Shown here: in pieces, positions 48,929-61,000 of the stretch
How positions within the stretch are numbered: the first letter of the stretch is position 1
Layout: each line of letters begins with the position of its first letter
Assembly: GCA_910574455.1 (NCBI GenBank)
Contig: CAJSYZ010000008.1
Location: 1,862,707-1,926,706, forward strand
Origin: Trichaptum fuscoviolaceum
Taxonomy: Eukaryota; Basidiomycota; Agaricomycetes; Hymenochaetales; Trichaptaceae
Direction of reading: 5' to 3'
Length of the DNA: 64,000 nucleotides
Notes under the pieces: model-generated
The model's database searches: none
What the model saw: only the letters and a program-made list of their open reading frames with translations
Told to the model about the DNA's origin: nothing
Position numbers and translations under genes: made by a program

Positions 48929-51900
48929 TGTTTTGTATCCATTGCTTCAGTCAGCATTTGCTGAATGAAATGCAAAAAAAGTTCTACAGCAAGGCTATAT
49001 TTCATTCAATCAGTTGAGCTATAACCATTTGCAACTGCTGTACTTCATTCAATCAGATAAATTAGTATATCCAGCATTTACTGCATATCATTGAATGAAA
49101 TGGCTGGTAGGACTGCCAGAACCTAAAAGTATCTCGAACTCCCCCGAACTCCGGGTCGAGGGTCAACTTGAAGATAAAATGGGCTGCGGCTCTTCAAGTT
49201 ACGATTACGACATCTCTATACTTACGCAGGATATCTCGATGCTTAGCATAGGCCGAGACGAGCTGCTTCAAGATTTAGACGGAGCTGATTCTCTGTCCCA
49301 TCATTCTGTCACCGGAAGTGATGGCCGTAGCGCATCCTCTGAAGATTTGGACTCCGACATTGGAGATTATAAGGAGAGCGAGGATAACTTGAAGGTGTAT
49401 CACAGATACTTGAATGGTGCGTGTCATGTTTATTGTCCCCGGTTTACTGCAGTACTCTGACACCTGACACCGTGCAGCCACGCCATGCGATGCGGCAGGA
49501 ATTTCCTTAGAAAATGAAGAACCACCCGTTCCGCGAAACGAACCTGTGTCTAATGTCTGGTTTCCCTATTCGTGCAGAGCAGATTTCGAGCTCGCAGATT
49601 TTCTGTATCGGGAAGAGCAAATGTCTGCTGGGAACATAACAAAAATTCTCGGAATCATGAAGGCTTATCAGCTGATTCAGGTGGCGGAGAATGTAAAATC
49701 TGGCGGATGTTCCAAATTGGATACGACAGAGCCTGACAATGACTCGGATCTAGGTATAACTAGTTCGCTACTTGATGGAGACGCACAAAATTTGTACACC
49801 GTCATTGACGCTACGGAAGTCGGTGATGTGTCTTGGAAGTCCTTTAGTAACTTCTACACGGACGACAATGGCCAAAAGGCGACAAACGAGAACACCGAGT
49901 CATGGAAGAGGAAAGAATATGATGTATGGTATCGGGATCCTCTGGAAGTGATCCGGAATTTGGTGGACAATCCGGCGTTGGAAGGCGAATTCGACTATGT
50001 CCCGTTTCGCGAGTATCAGCCGAAGGAGGACTCTGATGACAAAGAACGAGTATTCAGAAATTACATGTCCGGAAATTTTGCTTGGGAACAGGCTGTAGGT
50101 CATGAATCATAAACTCGCAGGAAACATGCTGATTATCCTTGACCTAGAACAAGATCTACGCCGAAGATAAAGCAGTCCATGGATCTATGTTTGTTCCGGT
50201 GATCTTAGGGAGCGATAAGACAACAGTCTCTGTCGGAACTGGAAATAACGAATACTATCTGTTGTATCTCTCCATCGGGAATGTATCTAACAAGGCCCGG
50301 CGGTCACAGAAATTGAATACAGTCCAGCTTGTAGCATTTCTAGCAATACCAAAGAGTGTGTATCATACCGTAATATTTGATTAGCTCTGACACATTTTGC
50401 AGCTGAGCGGCAATACGAAAAGTCAGATGAATTCCGCCGCTTTCGACATCAAATTTTTCATTCGTCTATATCAAAAATCTTGAGTTCACTGAAGACCGCC
50501 ATGTCCATAAACACTGAGTTAACCATTCTCCGGTGTCCTGATGGTCACTTGCGTAGGTCGGTTCTCGGACTCGGCTCGTATATAGCCGATTATCCGGAAC
50601 AGGTGAGTCTATGCGCAATATGCACTGGATGGTGCTGCAAGTAAGTACCGTCCTTTCCCAAAATCATATCCGAGTCTGAGGCAATGACTTACTGTGGCGG
50701 CATAGATGCACAGCACCTCACAAGGACCTAGATAATTTGGAATTTGTTTCAAATCCTCGAACAAAAGAGCTGCACGAACAATTGATAGATCAAGTAGATG
50801 GCAACAACATTAATAGAGCAACAATCCGGAAAGAGTACGGGTTCCACCAGGATATTGTGGTACGTACTTCAACTTCTTCACTGGATGCGTATTCTGCAAC
50901 TTGTATGTTGTTCTGTAGCCTTTCACCAATGACTTTCCGCGCGCAGATATATGCGATCTCATATCTCCGGACCTGCTGCACCAAATCATCAAAGGCGTGT
51001 TCAAGGACCATCTTGTTGAGTGGATTTGCCAGTGCATGACCACAACAGAGCTGGATATTGTGGATAAAAGGCACTATTACCTTACAAGTCGTTTAATGTG
51101 AATACCATTGCTAACTTTCACGTAGAATCAGAGTTGCTGCTCCTTTTCCTGGTCTTCGCAGATTTCCTGAAGGTCGAGGCTTCAAGCAATGGACAGGTAA
51201 TGATTCAAAGGCGCTTATGAAAGTATGTGGTCTTTGCATCTCGCTCGAGGCGGTGGTTTGCTGATATCTGATGCAATCCACTTAGGTGTATCTTCCGGCT
51301 ATTGTGGGCATTGTGCACGATGATATAATTCATGCATTGAGTGCATTTCTGGACTTCTGTTACCTTGTGCGTCGGTACACGATTACAGCCTCAAATCTTG
51401 ATCAAATTAAAGCCTCTCTGGATCACTATCATCAATATCGGCAAATATTCATAGCAAAGGGCATCCGGGATAATTTTTCACTGCCACGACAACATGCCAT
51501 GGTCCATTATCCAACAATGATCCCTCTCTTTGCTGCTCCTAGCGGATTGTGTTCGTCTATAACAGAAAATAAACACATTCACGCGGACAAGGAGACATGG
51601 CGGCGCTCGAACAGAAATGATCCTTTGGGACAGATGATCACAGCAAACCAACGACTCAGCAAACTTATTGCGTCGAGGGCAGACTTCAAAAGGCGTGGAC
51701 TGCTGGACGATACGCTGGCTGAGGCTATGTGGAATGCCTTGCGAGACGTTTTGCGGAAAAATATGTCAGAGTCAAAGACGGATGACGCCGAGAAGGCCCC
51801 AACCCAGAGGGAGCAGATGCAACATCATGGCGTACAAACAACAGGGGCAGCCGATGATACAGAGGACTTCTTCGATGACATTGTGGGCAACCAAGAGCAA

Positions 51901-52877
51901 ATCGAAATTGCTGACCTGGAGGATTCCGGAAGTTCAGTGGATGAGCCCCAGTGTGGTGCGTTTCATAGCGTAGAATGCCAGCTTCGCTTGGGCGGCAGAA
52001 ATGACCCTTTGAGCTTGATGTTAATGGCTTCGAAACAACGTTAGTATTACTTAGTAACCCGTGCTTTTGGTGCTGCACATCTGACTTCTCTGTTGTTATA
52101 CTTGCAGAGTCCAGTAAGGTGTACCCGAAACAGCTCAACGCGCTTGCGGCGATAAAAGGCCATCCAGAGCTTCGACAGCTCCGACAGCTCATTAAAGAAT
52201 ACTTATTCAACAAGTACGAGAAGCGCAATTCCAACTTAAGGGGCTCCTCTGGCAGAGCCGAACCAACAGCTGAATTGGACATGAACAATGACTTCTCAAT
52301 TTTCCATTCAGCCACCGCTTTCTTTGCCTACCGTGGCGAATCGATCCCAATAGAACAAGCAATGAGGGAGGTGATCAGGTCCAATCCCTCTTGGCGCGGA
52401 AAAGCAAGACATGACGCAGTCCTTGTTCGAGTTAGCCCCCGCAAAAAGGGGTTTTCAGGAATGAGAGTTGCCCGGGTTATGCTTCTTTTTTCCTTCACCG
52501 CTAAAGGGGAGCATCAGGACCGCGCTCTCGTCCAATTGTTCAAGCGTGTTGGAGACTCGCCTGACCCAAAAACAAGTATGTGGATTGTCGAGCCGGAATA
52601 TGAGTTAGAGACCTCTACCGCCTGTGTTGAATGCTGTTCTGGTGTGAATGCCAGTGGCAGACGTCACTATCACCGTGACTGCAAGGCTCCGAAGCTATTG
52701 GTGATAGGTATAGGGGACATCTTTCGTTTGGCTCACCTCCTTGGGGTTCCAAAGGGTGATGAATGTCCGCCGAAGTCATTGACACCTGAGAAGTCCCTGG
52801 ACTTTTATGATAGATTCTATGTTAACCGATTTGCTGACATGCACATGCACGAATCTTTGTACGAAAATAGACAGTGA

Positions 52878-53613
52878 TAAACATAAACTTTTCATTCAGC
52901 ACATACGGAGTATATTGAAACTTATGAATTGAGGATACTACGGTACTGAAAGAAAATGATGTGAAAACAGACCTTCTTCAGTGTTGTAGATGATGGTAGC
53001 CAAATATTGCAGTCAGTGCGATGGTCGGAAATCATTCCCCGGGCGGCCGCCGGCGTCGAGTAGTACAGTAGTAGTAGTACTAGTAGTACTAGTACTAGTA
53101 GTACAGTACTATTGGTACAAATTTTTTTACATAACACCAATCCAACTTGAAAGCCTGAGTGTTTTCAAGTTGAACACTGGCATTTGACTCGAACCAATGA
53201 CTCGGACCTACTACTACTAGTACTAGTAGTAGTACTACCTCAGGCCGGAAGTTCTCAACTTGAATCCGGAAAGAGCCTGAGGCATGCTTCAAGTTTCCAC
53301 TCACTGGTAGCTACTAGTACGTTGGCTCGAAGTTACAACTTGAAACAGTACGACAAATTCAGTGTTGAGATATAATAAAATGACAGTACTAGTTATGACC
53401 TAGTAAAAAACAAACTCTCGAGAAGCTCACATTGCCATCAGCGGACTCAAGCTCGAACTGACTCGCCGAGTCGGATCATGCCAGTGACCTACCTCAGGCC
53501 AGAAGTTCCCCATTGGCATCCGGAAAGAGGCATGCTTTCCTCTCCAAGTTAGCTATGTTTTGAACTTGAAGTTACAAATAGTACGATTAGCATAGTAGTA
53601 ATACTGTATACTA
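52878..53613. repeat. Word-repeat DNA downstream of Plavaka copy 2
   Basis: The first ~100 bp match the 3' flank of Plavaka copy 1, up to a shared ACAGACCTT. The remainder is made of TAGTAGTAC, TTCAAGTTGAA and CCTCAGGC words, with runs near 53060-53105 and 53209-53237. Confidence 0.65.
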
Positions 53614-54243
53614 CAGTGTCGGAAGGCTAAAACCCGCCTCTCGGAACCCCCCTTCAAAACTTTTTTTTCTCCGGCCACAAAAACTGGCCAATGACCCTGA
53701 AACTGTGTAAATAGCTTCTAATGCATTATATCTTTCATTCTTATTGATTAGATTTGCTTGAATTTAATTCCGAAAAAATTCTTATACCCAGGATTTGAAA
53801 CATGCTACCTAATTTAGTAATACGGCCCTTTTAAGAGGTTCCCACGGCTTCGGAATATACGGGAACAATGTCTTTTTGCAAGCCGGACTTCCTGGTGGAA
53901 TAGTTTGGCAAGTTTTGCAAATTCTATCCAGAATTCATCTTTTCCCGGACCACCCGGGTACTTTTGTCCGGAAGCCTCAAGCATTAAACCCTAATTACAG
54001 ACTTTCCAAAAAGTCTCGGAAAACAATTCAGTTTGTATTTCCAGTCAATCCAAGGTCAATAGAAACTAAAATTTGACTAAAATTTTTTGAATTTCTTCAA
54101 AAAATTTGAAACATGTACCGGAAAAATTTTATTGCAGAAATCAACGTATCTTCCTTACTTCTATTAGAAAAATTTTGAAATCTCAGTCATTGACGCAAAA
54201 TTCCGGCCTGCACCCAGAGGCGGGTTTTGACCTTCCGACACTG
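53614..54243. mobile_element. Tc1/mariner-like MITE
   Basis: A 630-bp element with 28-bp terminal inverted repeats: CAGTGTCGGAAGG, two variable bases, then AAAACCCGCCTCT at each end. It is flanked by TA on both sides (53612-53613 and 54244-54245), the target duplication of Tc1/mariner elements, whose termini commonly begin CAGTG. The interior is AT-rich with no transposase frame. It lies between Plavaka copy 2 and family X member 2 and accounts for much of the extra spacing there. Confidence 0.82.
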
Positions 54244-54245
54244 TA

Positions 54246-54777
54246 GTACACATGAAGCGCTTCAGAGGAAAGCGTAGATATGATGGAGGATGATTGAGTA
54301 GCCTCAGGCTGATAGTGGTGTATCACTGCAGTTCCCGACTTGCATAGTATGAAATATCAAAAAAAAAACTTGAATATGAGTACTTTAAACTTCAAAATGT
54401 ACCACTACTAGGCTGAGTAGTAGTACTGTAGTACTACGACTTCAAGTTCATGTTGAGCACCTGTCATAAAGATAAGTATATGAATATTATTAAATATTAT
54501 TTTGTCATATTCAAGAAGATTTATTGGCAGTAGTGGTTTCTAACTTGAATACTAGTACTTATAGTACAGAGCTGACTTGTAAAGAGTAGAGTCTGAAGAG
54601 AGAAGAGTAAGTGGATCACCATAGAGTAAACCATTAAATAGTAAGAGTACAAATCCTTAAACATAATATTTGTCCATGAACGAAAAAAAACTTGTCCTTG
54701 GGCCTCAGCCAAAATGGTGTGCCGGTGACCAAATGGATCGATTTGTAACCGTCAGCTAGTACACTGCCGTACTTATA
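54246..54777. other. Intergenic, word-type and AT-rich DNA
   Basis: Contains TAGTAGTACTGTAGTACTAC and CTTCAAGTTCATGTTGA near 54417-54455 and AT-rich DNA beyond. No gene seen. Confidence 0.5.
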
Positions 54778-56644
54778 TCAGTACTGGTGTGGGATAGGGT
54801 CCAATTTGTCGAGAAGAGCAAATAGGATTCCATAATCCGTTAAATAGAATGGACCATACTCATGAAGTAGATCGTTGACTGTTTTCAAGACGAGAGAGTC
54901 AATATTCTCTTCTGTCGGAACAAGGGCTTCAAGATGCTCCATGTGCTCGATATCCTTGAGGAACAAGTGGGTGGACCTGTCCAGATTTTCCTCGTCTGTA
55001 TCTTTGTAATCGGCATTGTCAAATCGTCCAATGCCCTGACTCGCTTCGATAATCCCTATTTGAGAGGCATCCATCTTCATCATAAACCGACGCATTGCAC
55101 CATCATTTTTGAGGAGCATATCCAAGAGCAAGTCGTCAGAGAGGATAATTAAGCATTTCCTGATCCAATTGAACCTGCTCAGGATGGCCGAACGGTCTCC
55201 ATATTTGCGCAGGAGTTGTCGATTTATCTTCAACGAGGATGCTACGCCGTCAGCCGAGTCGGCGCCAAGAATATCCATTGACTTCTGAATGAGTTGTTGA
55301 ATGTCGGACAGAGCACCCTCTCCACCGGCACGTTCAAGTTCACGTTTCCATTGACGCCGTGCATCACATGCTGTTCCGGCTTGAAAGACAGCCTTCGTCT
55401 GAGTGGCAGAACAATTGACTTCTGTTTCCGAGAGTCGAATGTTGGTCGACTCTGACTGTTGTCCCGAACTGCATTCGTCTAAGGCGGCTACCCAATCCTT
55501 GCATTCGTTATAGGACCAAATAAGAAGGGGCAGGAAGAACTTAAGCGCAAGCCTGGGATTTCGGGGTTTGCGTTCAGATCTTTCGAGATTCATAGCCATG
55601 ACTGTCGTAAAGTGCTTCAATTGAGTAGCGAGTTCATGACGAATATTTCTCCCGAGCTCTGTGTCTTTGATGTCAATCCTTATCGCAGAGAAGACAGATT
55701 TCGTCTGTATCCAACGATTGCCGAGCTCCTTACTATCCTCAAGTCGAATTTGCCAGCGCAGGATCGTATGGTGTGAATGATAATGGGTTACTAAGCAAGT
55801 CAAAAAGTAGTCCCAGATGACGCCCCCAGTAAAAATATTGGAGAGTTTTCTTGACGGAAATGCGCCGGGAAGAACAGATATGAAGGCTGTGGCGACAGCA
55901 AGTCTGAATTCATCCACACGTTTGTTGATAAGCAGATGAAGCGGCTCAGACTGTATATCACCGAGAAGAATAGGACGAGAAGTTAGAAATGATTAAGTCA
56001 GAGTTTATTTCAAGTCCAAGATGCAGCCTGGGCTTACCATGTGATGCTTGAAGATCGCTAGCTCTTCAGTGAGTTTGAAGAGCATGTCCGTGTACTGAAA
56101 TGTATTGGACTCAAGCTGATCTATCGCCCTCTCCATCTTTCTCCGCAGAGCTTGAATCTCCCTATCCCTCTTAAGGATCCTCATATTTGCTGAATCAAAG
56201 CACATCCCTAGGCGCTCAGCCAGGTGAAGCGTTTCCTGAAAGTCCTCCGACGAGAATCCGACGCGGTCTGCACGCTTTATCTTGGACGACAAACTTTTGA
56301 CGATTGATTGGACCACGGTGCTATCGATAAATAGTTTTGACTGAAAGCCTCGGGGTAAGTCCTCTGTCAATTCACCAAAGATAAGCCAAGCTGCGTAGTA
56401 AGTAAGCAATATGATCCCTACCGAAATCGATAAGTTCGAGAAATGCATCCTGTTCCCAGTCGGTGCCAGACTCGGAGTCGGACCCATCGACAATCGAGCG
56501 CTTTGAGCTACTACTGTCGCGAGTACCAGGTATGGTGAATTCTGAAACGCTCTGCTCATCATCTGTATCCGGGCTAGAGACTGACTCGTCATCTGTATCC
56601 GAGCGAGAGCCTGAAGTTTCGTCCCCGCGTTCGGAACTTGACAT
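54778..56644 (-). CDS. Unrecognised coiled-coil/helical protein (family X, member 2)
   Basis: CDS is complement(54778-55950, 56038-56363, 56422-56644) with GT-AG introns. The N-terminus is an acidic Ser/Asp-rich region (SDTDDESVSSPDTDDEQ), in contrast to the basic N-terminus of member 1. A coiled coil follows (ILKRDREIQALRRKMERAID). The C-terminal helical region carries LKFFLPLLIWSYNECKDWV and LSDDLLLDMLLKN, which line up with the corresponding motifs of members 1 and 3. The protein is about 570 residues and function is unknown. It is convergent with Plavaka copy 2, as member 1 is with copy 1. The short first intron (58 bp) sits at a position comparable to introns in the other members. Confidence 0.72.
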
Positions 56645-58007
56645 GCTGGGAGTTTGACAGTAACCTAACTTCGAGCCTCAATGGTAAGAAATACCAGTAA
56701 TGGCGTGCCACTACCAGCGGCGGAGAGTAGTAATTGAAAGAAAAGCAAGGCTTGTTGACGAAGGATGGTTCAAGTTTAAGCGCCGTGTGAACGGCGTGGA
56801 TCTATAGGGGCATCATCGGTCATCATCCTCAGGCTGAGCCTGCCAGTGAGTACCAGTGCCAGTCACATTGGTGTGAGTGAATGATGACAGGCGGTAGTTA
56901 CTAACTTACTAGTACTAACTTTAGTGAACTCTCACTCAGCGGAAACTCAGCAGACTGCCGATTTGTGGGACCCTTGATAAAGGCCTCTGGCGACTTGGTC
57001 CTTCAGTTATATCGGGACAATTTGAGCCACGTTCAAGTTTGTGCCACTGCCACTGCCACTGGCAGGACCCGGCCCGGGATCAGGTCAGCCTGCCAGCCCA
57101 GTGAGTGAGGCTGCCGGTGTTGGCCTAGTACTAGTAGTAGTAGTAGTACTATAGTAGTAGTAGTAGTAGTAGGCCCTTCCGGCGCTCTCTTGCTATCCGA
57201 ACTCAGGTGTGTCAGGCCTTGAATCCCCTCTACTTCTGGATGTCGGTTCAGCTCTCAAGAACCCGGATTCTGCCCCATCTGTCGCAACTACTTACGAAGC
57301 CCATATCATTGTGCTTGTCACCGGCCCTCCTCAACTGAAGCTCAGCCAGGCCTTGAAGATCGTCTGCCAGTGCCAGTGGCCGGAACTTGTTCAGAGCCGA
57401 ATCGGATGTTCCGCACATGTATGTATTTTAGTACTACAACTAGAGCTCTAATACTACTAATACTACTACTAGTAGTATTACTAACAGTGGTAGACTCGGA
57501 GATTGTCACTCACTGGCACTCACTGGCAGGCTGGCAGGCACGGCAGTGACAGGGGACTTCCTGTCCGGAGTTCGAAACGGGCCGTTGCCAGCAGCAACTT
57601 GAACTTCAAAGTCGTGCTGAGTCACCGGCGCCGTGCACTACTAGTACTAGTAGTACTACTACTAGTAGTAGTATAGTAGTAGTAGTAGTAGCTGCCACTG
57701 GCAGCCAGATTCAAGTTGAACTTGAACCGCTGACTCGTCACCGCCGCGTGCGTCACGGTGACTCCGACTCGCAGTCACCAGTGCCAGTGGCAACTCCGAG
57801 TCCTTGAACTTCAGCCTGCTACTACTAGTAGTGAGCGTCCGGACTAGGCTTTAGCAGTAACCCAATACCCATCCAGAGTCAAATTGAACCTGAAACTTGA
57901 ACTAAACTGCGCTGGCTGTCTCTGTGCCCCAGCCCGCCGCAACTTTTATCAATACATAGCAGAAAAAACATCAACTTGAACTGGCATCAGATACTTTCAA
58001 CGTATTT
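56645..58007. repeat. Word-repeat DNA between divergent family X genes
   Basis: Roughly 1.4 kb with dense GTAGTAGTAG/TACTACTAG tracts (57126-57172, 57450-57482, 57638-57691), CACTGGCA runs (57036-57064, 57510-57545) and TTCAAGTTGAACTTGAA (57711-57727). A short frame at 57209-57451 has no support. Confidence 0.7.
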
Positions 58008-61000
58008 ATGTCCGGCACAGGAAACGCTGATAGTAGGGCTCACCATATTGTTAATGGTCCGTATATCGTCATGGTATACTGACAGTTGTCTGAAATATTC
58101 ACTACTAATTTCCATTCCTTTACTAAAAACAGCGGCTAGTATAGGATTGGGTTCACACCCCGTTGCGAAGGAGGATATTTACTTGGCAAACGTCCTTGAC
58201 CGTATAAAATTCATCTTGCAAGCATGGGTGGAGAAACCCGGAACAAAAAAGACAGACCTAGCAGCACGCGCAGCTGTAATAATCGCAAACGGACTTCCGG
58301 ACAAACCGTGAGTGACGGTCTCAGCCTGATTACTATGCGCCTGATTCTGACTCTTAAATTTGGCCCACTGGCAGTGGCGAAGTCTTGGAATCACATACCG
58401 CTCAGGCTGCTAGTGACTGTGAGGCTAGTACCAGTAAGGTGCCAGTGCTGGAAGCTGACGCCGAATCCGAGTCGTGAGTAACGGTATCAGCCTGAGTGCG
58501 CGTCCGAGTCTGACCATTCTTGAATTTGGAATGCACGCATCAAGTGGCGAAGTCACGGAATTACATGCCAGTGAGGCCGGAAACTTGAACTTGAAGGTGT
58601 CGGAACATGAAGCTGACGTATCCGAGTCGTGAGTTACGGCGCCAGCCTGAGTACACATCCGATTCTGATCATCTGACAGTGGCAGCAACATCCACAAACA
58701 CATCGGCCGTTCCCCCTACGACGATATCATGAAGGCCTTAGCCTCTATGAAAGAGCTAGAGCAACTTCGGATCGACACTGAGGAGAAAGAAAGAAGGCTT
58801 CGAGATGAAAAGGAAGATTTCGAACGGAGGCATAGGGAACTCCTGATAAATAAGCGGGACAGTGATCAGGAGCAATTAAAGCTTTTGCAGAATGAGTTGA
58901 TGAAAACCAAAAAACTTATCTCAAATGTCGAATCAAACCTCTCAGAAGCCAACTTCAGCCGGGCGACTGACTCACTCCAGCTTCACAAGGAGAAGGATAT
59001 ACATGAGGAGCAATTGAAAAAGCATGAGGACGCTATTGAAGCTCTAAAGAAACAGCTCGCTCAAGATTACACCCTAATCGCGAGAGCTTCAGCTCAGGAG
59101 AGTCTCTTCGCCGTGACTTCGCGCAGGCTCACTAACCTGGAAAATTATCGAAAGCAGTCACTAGAAAAGGAACAGCGGATTGTAGGACATATACGGGCTA
59201 TTGACGACGCATTCGTTGATGTGACTGAGGAATTGGACTCGAAGGCGGACAAAGTGACACTTGAGGAGATGGCTGGGACTTACAAGTGTTTGCAGGAGAC
59301 AGTGAAGGGTCTTGTATACACAGTACACGACTTACAGATTAGTGCGGCAGCCGCCAAAGGGGTAAGCCAATTTTGAGCTGCTATCGTAAAACAAATGAAG
59401 CTCACAGGATCTCACCCAGAACGAAGCCGCCAAAGCCAGCAGTAAAATACGCACCCTCTGCGAGGACAATAGGGTAGTCGTCATGAAAAGCTTCATAATT
59501 GCGTTCCCATTAGAGAAAGGATTCTTCTCTCCAAAACAGGTCATCCCTTATGACGTTACTGGCGAAAGTGGTTTTATGATTCGAAATTTTTTGAACAAGG
59601 TTGAACAACTCTACATGAAGTTCGCGACCCTATCACCTGGGCCGGGCAAGAAGCTAAAGGAAGGACGACGTACAGGCGAAGTCGGCATGAGTGGCATAGC
59701 TCAGGGCCCAGCGACAATCCTGTCTAATGACATTGCTATCATTCCAAGGCATCTATTCGACGACCTGATTGTCGACATCACCAAGTCCTTGGCAGAGTTA
59801 GAGCTGACAGAGGCGTATGTGAAGGGAAATGATGAAGGAAAGGGGAAGGGAAAGGGAAAGGGAAAGGGAAAGGGAAAGGGAAAGGGAAAGGGAAAGGGAA
59901 AGGGAAAGGGAAAGGGAAAGGGAAAGGGAAAGGGAAAGGGAAAGGGAAAGGGAAAGGGAAAGGGAAAGGGAAAGGGAAAGGGAAAGGGAAAGGGAAAGGG
60001 AAAGGGAAAGGGAAAGGGAAAGGGAAAGGGAAAGGGAAAGGGAAAGGGAAAGGGAAAGGGAAAGGGAAAGGGAAAGGGAAAGGGAAAGGGAAAGGGAAAG
60101 GAAAGGGAAAGGGAAAGGGAAAGGGAAAGGGAAAGGGGAAAGGGAAAGGGAAAGGGAAAGGGAAAGGGAAAGGGAAAGGGAAAGGGAAAGGGAAAGGGAA
60201 AGGAAGGAAAGGGAAAGGGAAAGGAAAGGGAAAGGGAAAGGGAAATGGAAAGGATGAGTTCGAGGCTGTGTGGATGTGTCGGAGGATGCATCGAAGGAAA
60301 AGACGGCGACGCCATACTCCTGGCAGCCACCACTTAACGCATCAATCGTCGACCAGTTCAAATTTTTCCTGGTCCGATTTTTTATAGTCTTCGAATTTCA
60401 CCGAAGACTATTCTTCCTCCTCGATCGCCGGCTAAGCCAGCTGGAAAGGAACCCGATGGATCCTCAGACTATTGATTTGCTGGATGCCGACGCGGCCTGG
60501 AACACAAACGCGAAAGTAATACTGGATAAGGATTTTACCGGCTATCTCTTTGACGACCAAATGTATGAACATCGGTTCAAAGGCTTGATGGTAAAGTTCC
60601 ACTTCGAGGACCACTTTGCCAGGATGGCTGAGCTGGACGGGCAAGAGTACGTGGGCCCGGAGGATATACCGTGCGTGGCTGTAGGCGGGACTCTCGAAGT
60701 GCCGCAGGTCAATGTCGCGTTGAAGGAGATGCAAGAATACTTCGACCGTTTATGCCTGAAAATGGAGGCCACCGTGCCAATGGCATCCGCCGACCTGAAA
60801 GCGGGTCAGACGAACGAACCCATCCCCAAAGCCCGTGAAGACACGAGCGTGTCTCCCGATGATTTGAGACTACGGCGGCTATTGAATCGACGTAATGAGC
60901 ATAGGGAGAAGGCTTTAACCCTCGACACTGCGATGAGAATTATCTTGGTAGACGAACTCGTCCCTGACATTTTCAACGACACACGATTCCGAATGTTTTT

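Larger units (their letters stand above)
46282..49115. mobile_element. Palindromic (foldback) non-autonomous element, hAT-like
   Basis: Flanked by an exact 8-bp direct repeat, CCAGAACC (46274-46281 and 49116-49123), the duplication size of hAT elements. The ends share an imperfect inverted repeat (outer right end, read inward, CAGTCCTACCAGCC; left end ACTGCTGCCAGCC). TTCATTCAATCAG-type motifs recur just inside both ends. The core is two 1,215-bp arms (46381-47595 and 47714-48928) in inverted orientation about position 47654.5. I compared long stretches and found one mismatch (46394 against 48915) and no indel. A 118-bp unique spacer lies between the arms. It encodes no transposase; small frames in the arms occur as mirror-identical pairs. 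Confidence 0.88.
46067..52877 (+). pseudogene. Plavaka-family DNA transposase, copy 2 (disrupted by an insertion)
   Basis: Same family and exon plan as copy 1. Exon 1 starts at 46067 with the C2H2 finger, breaks at 46281 and resumes at 49124 after a 2,834-bp palindromic element. Further exons are 49478-50094, 50148-50355, 50403-50640, 50706-50859, 50919-51070, 51126-51222, 51286-52039 and 52108-52877. Leaving out the insertion and one 8-bp duplication makes exon 1 continuous and in frame, and aligned with copy 1. CGA at the position of copy 1's stop shows this copy was the more intact before insertion. The donor at 51071 is GC rather than the GT in copy 1. As it stands, the protein would end just inside the insertion, after the zinc finger and about 75 residues. 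Confidence 0.88.

Noticed and set aside
46282..49115. Palindrome as a pure assembly artefact
   Set aside because: The exact 8-bp target duplication, frame restoration on removal, diverged outer ends and a unique spacer are not expected of a chimeric read fold-back. Long reads should still confirm it.
59701..60361. Long frames of Arg-Glu, Leu-Ser and Phe-Pro repeats
   Set aside because: They are readings of the (GGGAAA)n tract in other frames and strands. A hexanucleotide without stop codons is open in all of them.
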